The position numbers and the translations under genes were made by a program. From an uncultured Actinomyces sp. (GTDB taxonomy: Bacteria; Actinomycetota; Actinomycetes; Actinomycetales; Actinomycetaceae): a stretch of 64,000 bases of DNA. Positions 24,566 through 33,406 of the stretch are shown here, piece after piece (position 1 is the first letter of the stretch; the number at the start of each line of letters is the position of its first letter). The DNA lies in contig URAS01000005.1 in the NCBI GenBank assembly GCA_900545825.1, positions 62,001 to 126,000 of the forward strand, given 5' to 3'. The notes beneath the pieces were generated by a model. It had not been told where the DNA came from and did not search any database. It saw only the letters and a list, made by a program, of their open reading frames with translations.

Positions 24566-26394
24566 GCCGCGCCGTCGTCCTCGGAACCCGCGGCTCGGAC
24601 CTCGCGCTCAGCCAGTCCCGGCAGGTCGCGGCCGCCCTCGCCGCCGCCGGCGTCGAGGTGTCGGTCCAGGTCATCCGCACCGAGGGCGACGTCACGGGCG
24701 CCTCGCTCAGCCAGCTCGGCGGCGTCGGGGTCTTCGCGGCGAGCCTGCGGCTCGCCATGCTTGAGGGCCGCTGCGACCTCGCCGTCCACTCGTTTAAGGA
24801 CCTGCCGACCGCGCCCGTGCCGGGCCTCACGGTCGCCGCGGTTCCCCAGCGGGTCGACCCGTTCGACGTCCTCTGCGCCGCCGACGGCGCACGGTTGACC
24901 GCGTTGACTCACGGGGCGACGGTCGGCACCGGCTCGATCCGGCGCGCCGCGCAGCTCCTGGCCATTCGCCCCGACCTGCGGATCGTCGACATCCGCGGCA
25001 ACGTCCCCACGCGCCTGGGCCGCGTCCGCGGCGTCGGGCACGGCCGTGGCGACCTCGACGCCGTCGTCCTCGCGGCCGCGGGGCTGTCCCGGCTGGGGCT
25101 CGCCGACGCGGCGACCGACCGCCTGACGCCAGACACGACGCCGGCTTACCTGCCCGCGCCCGCCCAGGGCGCCCTCGCCATCGAGGTCGCCGACGCAGCC
25201 CTCGACGCCCACCCCGAGCTGGCCCGGGCACTCACTGCGATCGAGGACGTCGCCTCGCACGCGGCCGCCCTCGCCGAGCGGGCCGTCCTCGCGACGCTGG
25301 GCGCCGGCTGCGCGGCCCCCGTCGGCGCCTACGCGGCCGTGATCGAGGGTGAACTCGAGCTCACCGGAATGGTTGTCTCGGTTGACGGGAGCCGGCGCGT
25401 CGCCGCCACCCGGACGCTCACGTGGCCCGCCGCGCCCCGGCCCGAGGACGTCCTCGACCCCGCCGCCGACCTGGGCCGCGAGGTCGGCCTCGCCCTCCTC
25501 GAGGCCGGTGCCGCCGACGTCGCCGACCTGGGCGCCGACAAGTCGTCGCCGCGCCCCGCGTACTTCCACACCTCGTCGGCGCCCGACCGCTTCGGCGGGC
25601 CCGAAGCGCTCTCCGACTCTCCGCTCGTCGTCGTCACGCGTGGCGACTCCGACCCGCTGGTCGCCGACATCCGCGACCGGCTGCCCGCCGCCCGCGTCGT
25701 CGGCGCCCCGATCACCCACCAGATGACCGCGCCGGACGAGCCCACCCAGACCCTCGAGGCGGCCGCGATCGGTGTCTACGCCTGGCTCGTTCTCACCTCG
25801 CCGACCGCCGCACGGATCCTCCTCGCCGACCGCCCCACCCAGCCCGCGGGTCTTCAGGTCGCCGCCGTCGGCGCCGCGACCGCCCGCGCGATCGAGGACG
25901 CCGGCTGGACCTGCGACCTCGTCGGCGCCGGTTCCGCCGACGCCCTCGCCGACGCGTTCCCCGCCCCCGACGAGGCCCAGCGGGACGAGGGCAAGCGGGT
26001 CCTCCTCCCCCGCTCGGCGCAGGGGACGCCCGACCTGCCGTTCGCCCTCGCCGACGCCGGGTGGCCGGTCGACGAGGTCGTCCTCTACGACACGGTCGCC
26101 GCCGCCGAGCTGCCCGACGCCTACCGCGACGCCGCGGTCGTCGTCGCCACGGCGGGCTCGGCGATCCGGGCGCTCGACGCCCACGGCGTGTGGAGCCAGC
26201 CCACGCCACCCCGGCTCGTCACCATGGGCCAGCCGAGCCTGCGGGTCGCCCGCGACCTCGGCCTCGCCGACGCGACCGCGGCGGCCGAGCCGACGGCGGC
26301 CGGCCTCGTCGACGCCCTCAGCCACACTCTCAGTCAACTTGGTCAACCATTACCGGGGGCCGACGCGGCCCCCGCCGAAGGAGCGACGTCATGA
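24562..26394 (+). CDS. hemC/hemD: Fused hydroxymethylbilane synthase and uroporphyrinogen-III synthase
   Basis: 610 residues. Residues about 1-315 are porphobilinogen deaminase: LGTRGSDLALSQSRQVA, DLAVHSFKDLPT, TGSIRRAAQLL, PAPAQGALAIEV, and the cofactor Cys in LGAGCAAPVGAYA. Residues about 355-600 resemble HemD: PLVVVTRGDSDPLVADIRDRLPAA, VLTSPTAARIL, VLLPRSAQGTPDLPFAL and DEVVLYDTV. HemD is a weakly conserved fold, so the assignment rests partly on position. HemC-HemD fusions occur in other actinobacteria. GTG 24562 overlaps the hemY stop, and the stop overlaps the hemB ATG. Confidence 0.92.
   Translation: MSRAVVLGTRGSDLALSQSRQVAAALAAAGVEVSVQVIRTEGDVTGASLSQLGGVGVFAASLRLAMLEGRCDLAVHSFKDLPTAPVPGLTVAAVPQRVDPFDVLCAADGARLTALTHGATVGTGSIRRAAQLLAIRPDLRIVDIRGNVPTRLGRVRGVGHGRGDLDAVVLAAAGLSRLGLADAATDRLTPDTTPAYLPAPAQGALAIEVADAALDAHPELARALTAIEDVASHAAALAERAVLATLGAGCAAPVGAYAAVIEGELELTGMVVSVDGSRRVAATRTLTWPAAPRPEDVLDPAADLGREVGLALLEAGAADVADLGADKSSPRPAYFHTSSAPDRFGGPEALSDSPLVVVTRGDSDPLVADIRDRLPAARVVGAPITHQMTAPDEPTQTLEAAAIGVYAWLVLTSPTAARILLADRPTQPAGLQVAAVGAATARAIEDAGWTCDLVGAGSADALADAFPAPDEAQRDEGKRVLLPRSAQGTPDLPFALADAGWPVDEVVLYDTVAAAELPDAYRDAAVVVATAGSAIRALDAHGVWSQPTPPRLVTMGQPSLRVARDLGLADATAAAEPTAAGLVDALSHTLSQLGQPLPGADAAPAEGATS
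24893..24910 (+). repeat. 18-bp motif, copy 3 (in hemC)
   Basis: GGTTGACCGCGTTGACTC; read in a different frame from most copies, encoding RLTALT. Confidence 0.65.
26332..26348 (-). repeat. 18-bp motif, copy 4 (3' end of hemD domain)
   Basis: Plus strand AGTCAACTTGGTCAACC; encodes SQLGQP in the last part of the protein. Confidence 0.6.
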
Positions 26395-27398
26395 CCATTC
26401 GTCCGCTGTCCGACACCGAAGTCCCCACCCTGCGCCCGCGCCGCGGCCGGACGTTCCCGGCGATGCGCGACCTCGTGGCCGAGACCCACGTCCACCGCTC
26501 GCAGCTCATCCTCCCCGTGTTCGTCGCCGACGGCCTCACGGAACCGCGGCCGATCTCGTCGCTGCCGGGTGTCGTCCAGCACTCGCTCGACTCGCTCGCC
26601 CGCGAGGCCGAGCGGGTCGCCGACGCCGGGATCGGCGGCATCATGCTGTTTGGCGTGCCGACGGATGCCGACAAGGACGAGTGCGGCTCGGCCGCGTGGG
26701 ACCCGAACGGGATCCTCAACCGCGGCATCGCGGCCGTCGTCGACGCGGTCGGCACCGACACCGTCGTCATGGCCGACACGTGCCTCGACGAGTTCACCTC
26801 GCACGGCCACTGCGGCGTCCTCTCCGACGACGGGGCCGTCGACAACGACGCGACCCTGCCGCTCTACGCCGCCATGGCGCTGTCGCAGGCGCGCGCCGGT
26901 GCCCACATCGTCGCCCCCTCGGGGATGATGGACGGCCAGGTCCGCGTCATCCGCGGCGCCCTCGACGCCGAGGGCTTCACCGACGTCGCGATCATGGCGT
27001 ACTCGGCGAAGTACGCGTCCGGGTTCTTCGGGCCGTTCCGCGAGGCCGTTGGGTGCTCGCTGGTCGGCGACCGCCGCGCCTACCAGCAGGACCCCCGCAA
27101 CCGCCGCGAGGGCATCCGCGAGGCAATGCTCGACATCGACGAGGGCGCCGACTTCGTCATGGTCAAGCCCGCCGGCTACTACCTTGACGTCCTCGCCGAG
27201 GTCGCCCAGATCTCGCCCGTGCCCGTGTGCGCCTACCAGGTCTCCGGCGAATACGCGATGCTCGAGGCCGCCGCGGCGAACGGCTGGCTGGACCGCGAGC
27301 GCGTCATCGACGAGTCGCTGGCCTCGATCGTCCGCGCCGGCGCCGATCAGGTCCTCACCTATTACGCGTTGGAGGCGGCCGCGAGGCTGGGCGCCTAG
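26391..27398 (+). CDS. hemB: Porphobilinogen synthase (delta-aminolevulinic acid dehydratase)
   Basis: Condenses two 5-aminolevulinate molecules to porphobilinogen. 335 residues. VFVADGL and ISSLPGV near the start; the metal region is MADTCLDEFTSHGHCGVL, with two of the three Cys of zinc enzymes, so the active-site metal may differ. The Schiff-base Lys lies in AYSAKYASGFFGPFREA and FVMVKPAGYYLD; CAYQVSGEYAM is the conserved C-terminal motif. ATGA overlap with hemC-hemD; GAAGGAG upstream. Last gene of the hemE-hemY-hemCD-hemB operon, although 27400 follows only 1 nt after the stop. Confidence 0.96.
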   Translation: MTIRPLSDTEVPTLRPRRGRTFPAMRDLVAETHVHRSQLILPVFVADGLTEPRPISSLPGVVQHSLDSLAREAERVADAGIGGIMLFGVPTDADKDECGSAAWDPNGILNRGIAAVVDAVGTDTVVMADTCLDEFTSHGHCGVLSDDGAVDNDATLPLYAAMALSQARAGAHIVAPSGMMDGQVRVIRGALDAEGFTDVAIMAYSAKYASGFFGPFREAVGCSLVGDRRAYQQDPRNRREGIREAMLDIDEGADFVMVKPAGYYLDVLAEVAQISPVPVCAYQVSGEYAMLEAAAANGWLDRERVIDESLASIVRAGADQVLTYYALEAAARLGA

Positions 27399-27399
27399 C

Positions 27400-29112
27400 A
27401 TGCGCGTCAACGAGGGCGCCCTCGAGCTGTCGGTGCGCGACATCGCCCAGGCGAGCATGTGTCAATGGCGGTTTATCCGCCACGCCGTGCGCGCGCTGAG
27501 TGGAGACTCGCAGCCGATCGACACGCTGATCGGCGAGCACGTCGCCCGGCTGTCGGAGCGGTACGCGCTGGACGTCCTCGACCACTACTATCAGGCGGTC
27601 GGGCGGCGCACGCCTCGGTACCCGTACGGGGTGCTCGACGCCGACGCCAAGCCGGCCGAGTGGGCCGGTCGGGCCCTCGCCAGCGGCGGGGTTCCCGGGT
27701 TTGCCGACGCGCACGACGCAACGGTGATCTTCGGCGAGCGGCTGGAGTGCGACGGCCTCTACGGCACCGTCCCGCTGGCCGTCATGACCGGCGACGGACC
27801 CCAGATTCAGCTGCCGCGCTTCTCGTCCCACGTGCGCCTGGCCGCGCGCGTCGAGGTCGGCGGGTACGCCCGGCTGCTCGAGCGCTGCGGCGCCGGAACA
27901 CCCGCGCCGACCAGCCTCGTTCTCCTGGCCTCGGGGCGCGTCGTCCCCGTCCCCACGGCCGAGGCCGTCGCCGATTTTGACCGCTTCGCCGCCGAGCTGC
28001 GCCCCCTCGTGAGGCGGATCGCCGCCGACGACGTTCCCGACTGGTGGGAGGCGTCGCCGATCTGCGGCGGCTGCCCCGAGTGCGAGGTCGCCATCGCCGC
28101 CCACGACGACATCCTCGCCGTCCCCGGCATCGGCCAGGGCCTGCGCGACGACCTCGCCCGCGAGGGCGTCCGCACCCGCCGCGACCTCGTCGAGGCCCGC
28201 CCGCGCGAGGTGCCGCCGGACAGCCTCGAGCTCGCCGAGCTGCAGCTCGCCCAGCGCGACCTCCGCCCCGGCCCCTACGGCCCGCAAGTGGTTGTCCGAG
28301 TTGACTCGCGGCACCCGCTCCTCCAGGCCCTCCCCGAACCGGCGCCCGGCGACATCTACCTCGACTTCGAAAACGACTCGCTGTGGCAGTGGACCCGCAG
28401 CGACCACACGGGCCTCATCTACCTGGCCGGCCTCGCCATGCGCGCCGAGGACGGCCCGCCGCCCGCGGCCGGCACGGTGTGGGCACCGCCGGGCACGCCC
28501 GCCCCCACCGAGTCCTGCCCCGCCCCCGCGTGGGAGCACGCCCCGGTGACGCCGCCCGCCGCCGGAGGCCTGGCGCGCGCGACCGGCTGGCGGTACGTGT
28601 CGTGGTGGGCGCACTCGCGCGCGGACGAGGCCGCCCTCATCCGCGGGCTGCTCACGTGGCTCGAGGACCGTCGGCGCCGCTACCCGCAGATGCGGCTCTA
28701 CCACTATTCGAAGCAGGAGCCGCTCTACCTGCGCCGCCTCGCGCGTCGGCACGCGATGGACATGGGCCGCATCGACCGGCTGTGCGGGCGCGGCGGGATC
28801 TGCACCGACCTCTTCACCGTCGTCTCGGCCGCCGTCAAGACCGGGCAGCCCGGCCAGTCGCTCAAGGATCTTGAACCGTTGTACATGGGCCCGTGGCGCC
28901 GGGGTGAGGTCAACGACGGCGCCGCCTCGGTCGTCCTCTACGACCAGGCACGCGACGCCCTCGAGGTCGGCGACCTGGCCCACCGGGCGCGCCCCGGAAG
29001 CCACGGAATCTCGCCGGTCCTCGCCGAACTGGCGGCCTACAACGAATTCGACTGCGTGTCGACGATGCTGCTCCATCGCTGGCTACTCGCCCAGCGCGCC
29101 GCTCACGCCTGA
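27400..29112 (+). CDS. TM0106-family RecB-like putative nuclease, short form
   Basis: 570 residues. The N-terminal RecB-like part begins LSVRDIAQASMCQWRFI. I see no clear D-x-K catalytic pair in the segment that should carry it. A Cys cluster ICGGCPECEVA (about 227-236) is followed by a helix-hairpin-helix DILAVPGIGQGLRDDLAREGVRTRRDLVEA. The C-terminal third is an RNase-H-like exonuclease domain starting DIYLDFENDSLWQ, with WWAHSRADEAALIRGLL and EFDCVSTMLLHRWLL completing the acidic residues. Many homologues continue into a helicase half of about 500 residues; this one stops here. It follows hemB by 1 nt, so it may be co-transcribed with the heme operon. Confidence 0.8.
   Translation: MRVNEGALELSVRDIAQASMCQWRFIRHAVRALSGDSQPIDTLIGEHVARLSERYALDVLDHYYQAVGRRTPRYPYGVLDADAKPAEWAGRALASGGVPGFADAHDATVIFGERLECDGLYGTVPLAVMTGDGPQIQLPRFSSHVRLAARVEVGGYARLLERCGAGTPAPTSLVLLASGRVVPVPTAEAVADFDRFAAELRPLVRRIAADDVPDWWEASPICGGCPECEVAIAAHDDILAVPGIGQGLRDDLAREGVRTRRDLVEARPREVPPDSLELAELQLAQRDLRPGPYGPQVVVRVDSRHPLLQALPEPAPGDIYLDFENDSLWQWTRSDHTGLIYLAGLAMRAEDGPPPAAGTVWAPPGTPAPTESCPAPAWEHAPVTPPAAGGLARATGWRYVSWWAHSRADEAALIRGLLTWLEDRRRRYPQMRLYHYSKQEPLYLRRLARRHAMDMGRIDRLCGRGGICTDLFTVVSAAVKTGQPGQSLKDLEPLYMGPWRRGEVNDGAASVVLYDQARDALEVGDLAHRARPGSHGISPVLAELAAYNEFDCVSTMLLHRWLLAQRAAHA
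28290..28307 (+). repeat. 18-bp motif, copy 5 (in the RecB-like gene)
   Basis: GGTTGTCCGAGTTGACTC; encodes VVRVDS in the linker before the RNase-H-like domain. Confidence 0.68.
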
Positions 29113-29203
29113 CGCCTAGCCCGCCCGCGGCCGCCGCCGCGGGTGCGTCTCATCGAGGTCGGCGTTACTTGGCCGACCCCGGCACCCATGAAAGAATGGC
29201 GCC

Positions 29204-29473
29204 ATGCGCGCGATTATGACGGTAACGGGCCACGACCACACGGGAATCATTGCGGCGGTGACGACGGCGTTGGCGAAGGCCGACGTCAACATCACCAACG
29301 TCTCGCAGACCCTGATGGACGAGTGGTTCACGATGATTATGCAGCTGGACTTCGACGAGGAGCGCTCGCCGCTGCGCGAGGTCCAGGCCGCGATGGAGCC
29401 GGTGGCCGAGGCCCAGGGCCTCGTCATCAAGATCCAGTCCGAGGCGATCTTCAACGCCATGCACACCCTCTAG
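29204..29473 (+). CDS. ACT domain protein (UPF0237 type)
   Basis: 89 residues forming a single ACT domain: MRAIMTVTGHDHTGIIAAVTTALAKADVNITNVSQTLMD, the GHDHTGIIA loop being the ligand-binding region in this family. Small ACT proteins of this kind are thought to bind amino acids and regulate a partner. It is separated by 9 nt from a UPF0210 gene, the usual neighbour of this family. The gap upstream (29113-29203) holds no gene. Confidence 0.88.
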   Translation: MRAIMTVTGHDHTGIIAAVTTALAKADVNITNVSQTLMDEWFTMIMQLDFDEERSPLREVQAAMEPVAEAQGLVIKIQSEAIFNAMHTL

Positions 29474-29482
29474 GAGGCCGCG

Positions 29483-30847
29483 ATGAGCATGGATACCGCC
29501 TCGCAGATCCTCGACACCATCCGCATGATCGACGAGGACCGCCTCGACGTGCGCACGGTGACGATGGGAATCTCGCTGCTGCCGTGCGCCGACCCGGACA
29601 TCGACCGGGCCTGCGACAAGATCGAAAAGCGGATCGTCGACCTCGCCTCCACCCTGGTCGCGACGGCCGACGAGGTCGGCGCCGAGCTGGGCGTTCCGAT
29701 CATCAACAAGCGCGTGTCGGTCACGCCGATCGCGTTGGTCGCCGCGGCCTGCGGCACGACGAACCCCGTCCCCTTCGCGCGCGCCCTCGACCGGGCCGCG
29801 AAAGAGGTGGGCGTCGACTTCATCGGCGGCTACTCGGCGCTGGTCGAGAAGGGCGCGACCGCGGCCGACGAGGCCCTCATCCGCTCGATCCCCGAGGCCC
29901 TCTCGTGCACCGACATCGTCTGTTCGTCGGTCAATGTCGGCTCCACGCGGGCCGGCCTCAACATGGACGCCGTCGCCCTCATGGGGCAGGTCGTCCGCGA
30001 TTCCGCGCAGCTGACCGCCGACCTCGGCGGTCTGGGCGCGGCCAAGCTCGTGACGTTCGCCAACGCCGTCGGCGACAACCCGTTCATGGCGGGCGCCTTC
30101 CACGGCGTCGCCGAACCCGACACGGTGATCAGCGTCGGCGTGTCCGGCCCCGGCGTCGTCGCGCGCGCCCTCGCCACCCACGAGGGCGACAGCGTCGACG
30201 CGTGCGCCGAAGCGATCAAGAAGGCGGCATTCCACATCACCCGCATGGGCCAGCTGGTCGGCCGCATCGTCGCCGAGCGCCTGGGTGTGCGGTTCGGCAT
30301 CGTCGACCTCTCGCTGGCGCCGACGGCCGACGTCGGCGACTCGGTGGCCCACATCCTCGAACTCATGGGGGTGTCGACGGTCGGCGGCCACGGCACGACG
30401 GCGGCGCTGGCCCTTCTCAACGACGCGGTGAAGAAGGGCGGCCTCATGGCGTGTTCGCACGTCGGCGGCCTGTCCGGCTCGTTCATCCCCGTCAGCGAGG
30501 ACCGCAACATGATCGAGGCCGCCGCGTCCGGCGCGATCTCGATCGAGAAACTCGAGGCGATGACGGCGATCTGCTCGGTCGGCCTCGACATGGTCGCTAT
30601 CCCCGGCGACACGCCTGCGTCGACGATCGGCGGCATCATCGCCGACGAGTCGGCGATCGGCATCATGAATTCCAAGACCACGGCCGTGCGCGTTATCCCC
30701 GTGCCCGGCAAGGGCGTCGGCGAGGAAGTCCAGTTCCCCGGCCTGCTCGGATGGGCACCGATCATGGCGGTGTCCGAGGCGTCGTGCGAGGCGTTGATCG
30801 CCCGCGGCGGCCGCATGCCTGCGCCCATTCACGCGTTTAAGAACTAG
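29483..30847 (+). CDS. UPF0210 / DUF711 family protein
   Basis: 454 residues, normal length for the family (PFL-like). Characteristic stretches are TVTMGISLLPCADPDID, SVTPIALVAAACG, FIGGYSALVEKG, LVTFANAVGDNPFMAGAFHGVAEPDTVISVGVSGPGVV, and IDLSLAPTADVGDSVAHILELMG-like sequence. The biochemical function is unknown. GGAGG lies 7 nt before ATG 29483. The invariable pairing with an ACT protein suggests that it responds to an amino acid. Confidence 0.88.
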   Translation: MSMDTASQILDTIRMIDEDRLDVRTVTMGISLLPCADPDIDRACDKIEKRIVDLASTLVATADEVGAELGVPIINKRVSVTPIALVAAACGTTNPVPFARALDRAAKEVGVDFIGGYSALVEKGATAADEALIRSIPEALSCTDIVCSSVNVGSTRAGLNMDAVALMGQVVRDSAQLTADLGGLGAAKLVTFANAVGDNPFMAGAFHGVAEPDTVISVGVSGPGVVARALATHEGDSVDACAEAIKKAAFHITRMGQLVGRIVAERLGVRFGIVDLSLAPTADVGDSVAHILELMGVSTVGGHGTTAALALLNDAVKKGGLMACSHVGGLSGSFIPVSEDRNMIEAAASGAISIEKLEAMTAICSVGLDMVAIPGDTPASTIGGIIADESAIGIMNSKTTAVRVIPVPGKGVGEEVQFPGLLGWAPIMAVSEASCEALIARGGRMPAPIHAFKN

Positions 30848-30863
30848 AAATCGAGGGATCTGA

Positions 30864-31670
30864 GTGTCCATCAATCCGCAACTGCCCGACGCTATCGACG
30901 ACGCCCGCCTGGGGTCGCTCCACGCCGTCGCCGAGGGCGTCCGTGCCGCCCTCACGTCGCCCGGCACCGCGATTCTCGACCCGGGCGACGGGGCGCTGAC
31001 CCGCTACGACCTCTACCTGTACTGCGAGGCCGCGGTGTCGGTGATCTTCGAGTGCGCCCGCGCCAGCCTCCAGGACTCGCGCCTGGACGAGGAGACGGCG
31101 GGTGTCCTCAGCAGCTCGCCCGACCCGGCACGCCACCTCATCGAGGCGGCGAAGGATTCGGTCAAGGGCGCGCTGACCGACGCCGTCGCGCAGAATGCGG
31201 TCGACGACGCGCACGCCGCCGGCCTGCTGTGGGGCGCCCTCAGCCTCCTCGAGGGCGCCTGCGACTACGCCGACGGCTCCGGTACCGCCGACAACCCGGC
31301 GTTCGACCAGGTGGCGGTCGGTTTTGAGGACGACGTTCGCGGCCTCATCCGGTTCCTTCCGCTGGCGGTCGTTCAGGTCCTCAAGCCCGCCCTCGGCCCC
31401 GACGTCACGGCCCGTGCGTTCCTCCGCGCCACCCAGGTTCTCTCCGACGACGACCACGTGGTCTCCGAGGGCGCCCTCGAGCGGGCCCGCCGGATCATCC
31501 ACCCCGCCCTCGTCGAGGCGACGGCCACCGGCGACGGCGCGACCCTCCAGCTGCTGCAGGCCACCGCCGAGATGGCGTCGACGTGGTACCCGCCGAAGGG
31601 CGCGGATGACACGTGGCAACCGCCGACGGAGGTCGCCCCCAACGCCTTTGGGGTGCCTACCGTCAAGTAG
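30864..31670 (+). CDS. Conserved-looking protein of unknown function
   Basis: 268 residues, acidic, no signal peptide or membrane segment. The protein is mostly helical with two possible hydrophobic cores around CEAAVSVIFECARASL and GLLWGALSLLEGACDYA. No motif is recognised. GTG 30864 has GAGGGA 5 nt upstream and is 16 nt after the UPF0210 gene, so it probably belongs to that operon. A hairpin follows its stop. Confidence 0.7.
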   Translation: MSINPQLPDAIDDARLGSLHAVAEGVRAALTSPGTAILDPGDGALTRYDLYLYCEAAVSVIFECARASLQDSRLDEETAGVLSSSPDPARHLIEAAKDSVKGALTDAVAQNAVDDAHAAGLLWGALSLLEGACDYADGSGTADNPAFDQVAVGFEDDVRGLIRFLPLAVVQVLKPALGPDVTARAFLRATQVLSDDDHVVSEGALERARRIIHPALVEATATGDGATLQLLQATAEMASTWYPPKGADDTWQPPTEVAPNAFGVPTVK

Positions 31671-31680
31671 CACCGCGCAG

Positions 31681-31710
31681 CCGGAGCGTTTCATAGGGTG
31701 AGCGCTCCGG
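31681..31710 (+). terminator. Hairpin after the 30864 gene
   Basis: CCGGAGCG (31681-31688) and CGCTCCGG (31703-31710) form an 8-bp stem with a 14-nt loop. No T tract follows. It separates the upstream operon from the brnQ promoter. Confidence 0.5.
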
Positions 31711-31738
31711 TTGCCATCTTTCGCCTGCCGGGCATAAT
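31711..31738 (+). promoter_or_regulatory. Candidate brnQ promoter
   Basis: TTGCCA (31711-31716), a 16-nt spacer and CATAAT (31733-31738), about 37 nt upstream of the brnQ ATG. Confidence 0.6.
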
Positions 31739-31775
31739 GGCCGAGTTCCTGTCTCACGAAGCGGAGTCACCACCC

Positions 31776-33248
31776 ATGACCGGCAAACGGAATTTCTATA
31801 ACGTCGTCATCACCGGCTTGGCCTTGTTCGCCATGTTCTTTGGTGCCGGCAACCTCATCTACCCTGTGTTTATCGGCGTCCAGGCCGGCAGCGTCACCGT
31901 GCCCGCGGCGCTCGGGTTCATGACGACCGGCGTCCTCCTGCCGCTGCTCGCCATGGTTGCCGCGGCCACGTCGGAAACGGGCATCCTCGGCATTTCCGAG
32001 CGCATCGGCCACTGGCCGGGCTTCGCGTTCTGCCTCATGGCGTTCCTGTCGACCGGCGTCCTCTTCGCGATTCCGCGTGTGGCCACCGTGTCGTTCGAGA
32101 TGAGCGCCGGCGCGTTCGTGTCCGACGGGTCGAAGCAGATGTCGCTCCTCGTCTACACGATCATCTTCTTCGCGATCACCGGCGCCCTGTCGATGAACCC
32201 GTCGACCCTCATCGAGAAGATCGGCGGCTGGCTGACCCCCGCCCTGCTGATCCTCCTCATCGTCCTTGTCTCGGCGGCGTTCGCCAAGCTGGCGCCCGTG
32301 AACCACGCGCCGGTCGCCCCGTACGATCACGCGCCCGTCGTCAACGGCCTGCTGTCGGGTTACAACACGCTCGACGCGATCGCGTCGTTCGTGTTCGGCG
32401 TCATCATCATTACGTCGCTCAAGCAGCGCGGCTACAAGCGCGGCAAGTCGCTGTTCCGCGCGACCGCACTGTCGGGCGTCGTCGCCGGTGTCATCCTCGG
32501 CCTCGTCTACTTCGGCCTGTCGCAGCTGGGTCTGCGCATGGGCAACGTGAAGTCGGAAAACGGCGGCGAGACCCTGTCGAAGGCGGCCGCCCTCCTGTTC
32601 GGCAACACGGGCACTGTCGTCCTCGCGGCGATCGCGATCCTCGCGTGCCTCACCACCGCGGTCGGCCTGACCGGTGCGTCGACGGCGTTCTTCTCGGGCC
32701 TGTTCCCGAAGGTTCCGCGCCAGGCGCTCATCCTCATCCACATGATCGTCTCGCTGGGTGTCGCGAACCTTGGGCTCACGCTGCTGCTCAAGGTCGTCAT
32801 CCCGATCATGTACCTGTGCTACCCGGTGACGATCGGCATCGTCATCTGCTGCCTGCTCGACATCTTCATCCCCGGCCACATGTACTGGACGTACCGCGGT
32901 TCCGTGTGGATCGCCGCCCTCTTCGGTCTCATCGACGCGATCGCCGCTGCCGGCGTCGAAGCCAGCTGGTTCAAGGCGATCGTCGACGTCGTTCCGCTGG
33001 CCCACTACTCGCTGGGCTGGCTGATTCCCACGCTGATCGGTGGCGTCATCGGCTTCATCGTCGACCACCACCAGGGTCGCCTGGTCGAGCACTTCGACTA
33101 CGACCTCATGGCCCGCGAGCGCAACCGCGGCCTCGTCGAGGCCGGTATCGCCGGCACGCTCGAGGACGTCGAGGAAGAGCAAGCCGCCGACGCCGCGGAG
33201 GCCGCCGCCGAGGCCGGGAAGCCGGCCCCCGAGGCCGCCGACAAGTAG
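31776..33248 (+). CDS. brnQ: Branched-chain amino acid transport system II carrier protein
   Basis: Sodium-coupled importer of Leu, Ile and Val (LIVCS family). 490 residues with about 12 hydrophobic segments. The start MTGKRNFYNVVITGLALFAMFFGAGNLIYPVFIGVQAG is the family hallmark, the FFGAGN loop being part of the substrate path. The last 45 residues form a cytoplasmic Glu/Ala-rich tail. I chose ATG 31776 because it fits the family start and lies downstream of the promoter; the longer frame from 31698 would begin inside the hairpin. Confidence 0.93.
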   Translation: MTGKRNFYNVVITGLALFAMFFGAGNLIYPVFIGVQAGSVTVPAALGFMTTGVLLPLLAMVAAATSETGILGISERIGHWPGFAFCLMAFLSTGVLFAIPRVATVSFEMSAGAFVSDGSKQMSLLVYTIIFFAITGALSMNPSTLIEKIGGWLTPALLILLIVLVSAAFAKLAPVNHAPVAPYDHAPVVNGLLSGYNTLDAIASFVFGVIIITSLKQRGYKRGKSLFRATALSGVVAGVILGLVYFGLSQLGLRMGNVKSENGGETLSKAAALLFGNTGTVVLAAIAILACLTTAVGLTGASTAFFSGLFPKVPRQALILIHMIVSLGVANLGLTLLLKVVIPIMYLCYPVTIGIVICCLLDIFIPGHMYWTYRGSVWIAALFGLIDAIAAAGVEASWFKAIVDVVPLAHYSLGWLIPTLIGGVIGFIVDHHQGRLVEHFDYDLMARERNRGLVEAGIAGTLEDVEEEQAADAAEAAAEAGKPAPEAADK

Positions 33249-33264
33249 CCGCTCACCGCGACTC

Positions 33265-33335
33265 CGAAACGCTCACCTGAATTGTCACAATCCGGCCCTC
33301 ACGGGCCGAAATCGACAAGCTAGGTGAGCGTTTCG
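33265..33335. repeat. Intergenic palindromic repeat family A, copy 2
   Basis: Arms CGAAACGCTCACCT (33265-33278) and AGGTGAGCGTTTCG (33322-33335), identical to copy 1 at 16145. The 43-nt centre contains GGCCCTCACGGGCC, a second stem, and shares TGTCA and ATCGACA with copy 1. It lies between convergent genes. Confidence 0.82.
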
Positions 33336-33356
33336 CTTTGCCTTCGTCCCACCCCG

Positions 33357-33397
33357 GATGAACGTGATGGTTCGCTCCAGAAGGATCACGTTGACGG
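33357..33397 (-). repeat. Intergenic palindromic repeat family B, copy 2
   Basis: Reverse complement matches 6895-6936, including CGTGATCCTT and AACCATCACG. Arms TGAACGTGAT (33359-33368) and ATCACGTTGA (33384-33393). Confidence 0.68.
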
Positions 33398-33406
33398 GGG
33401 GGGCGG

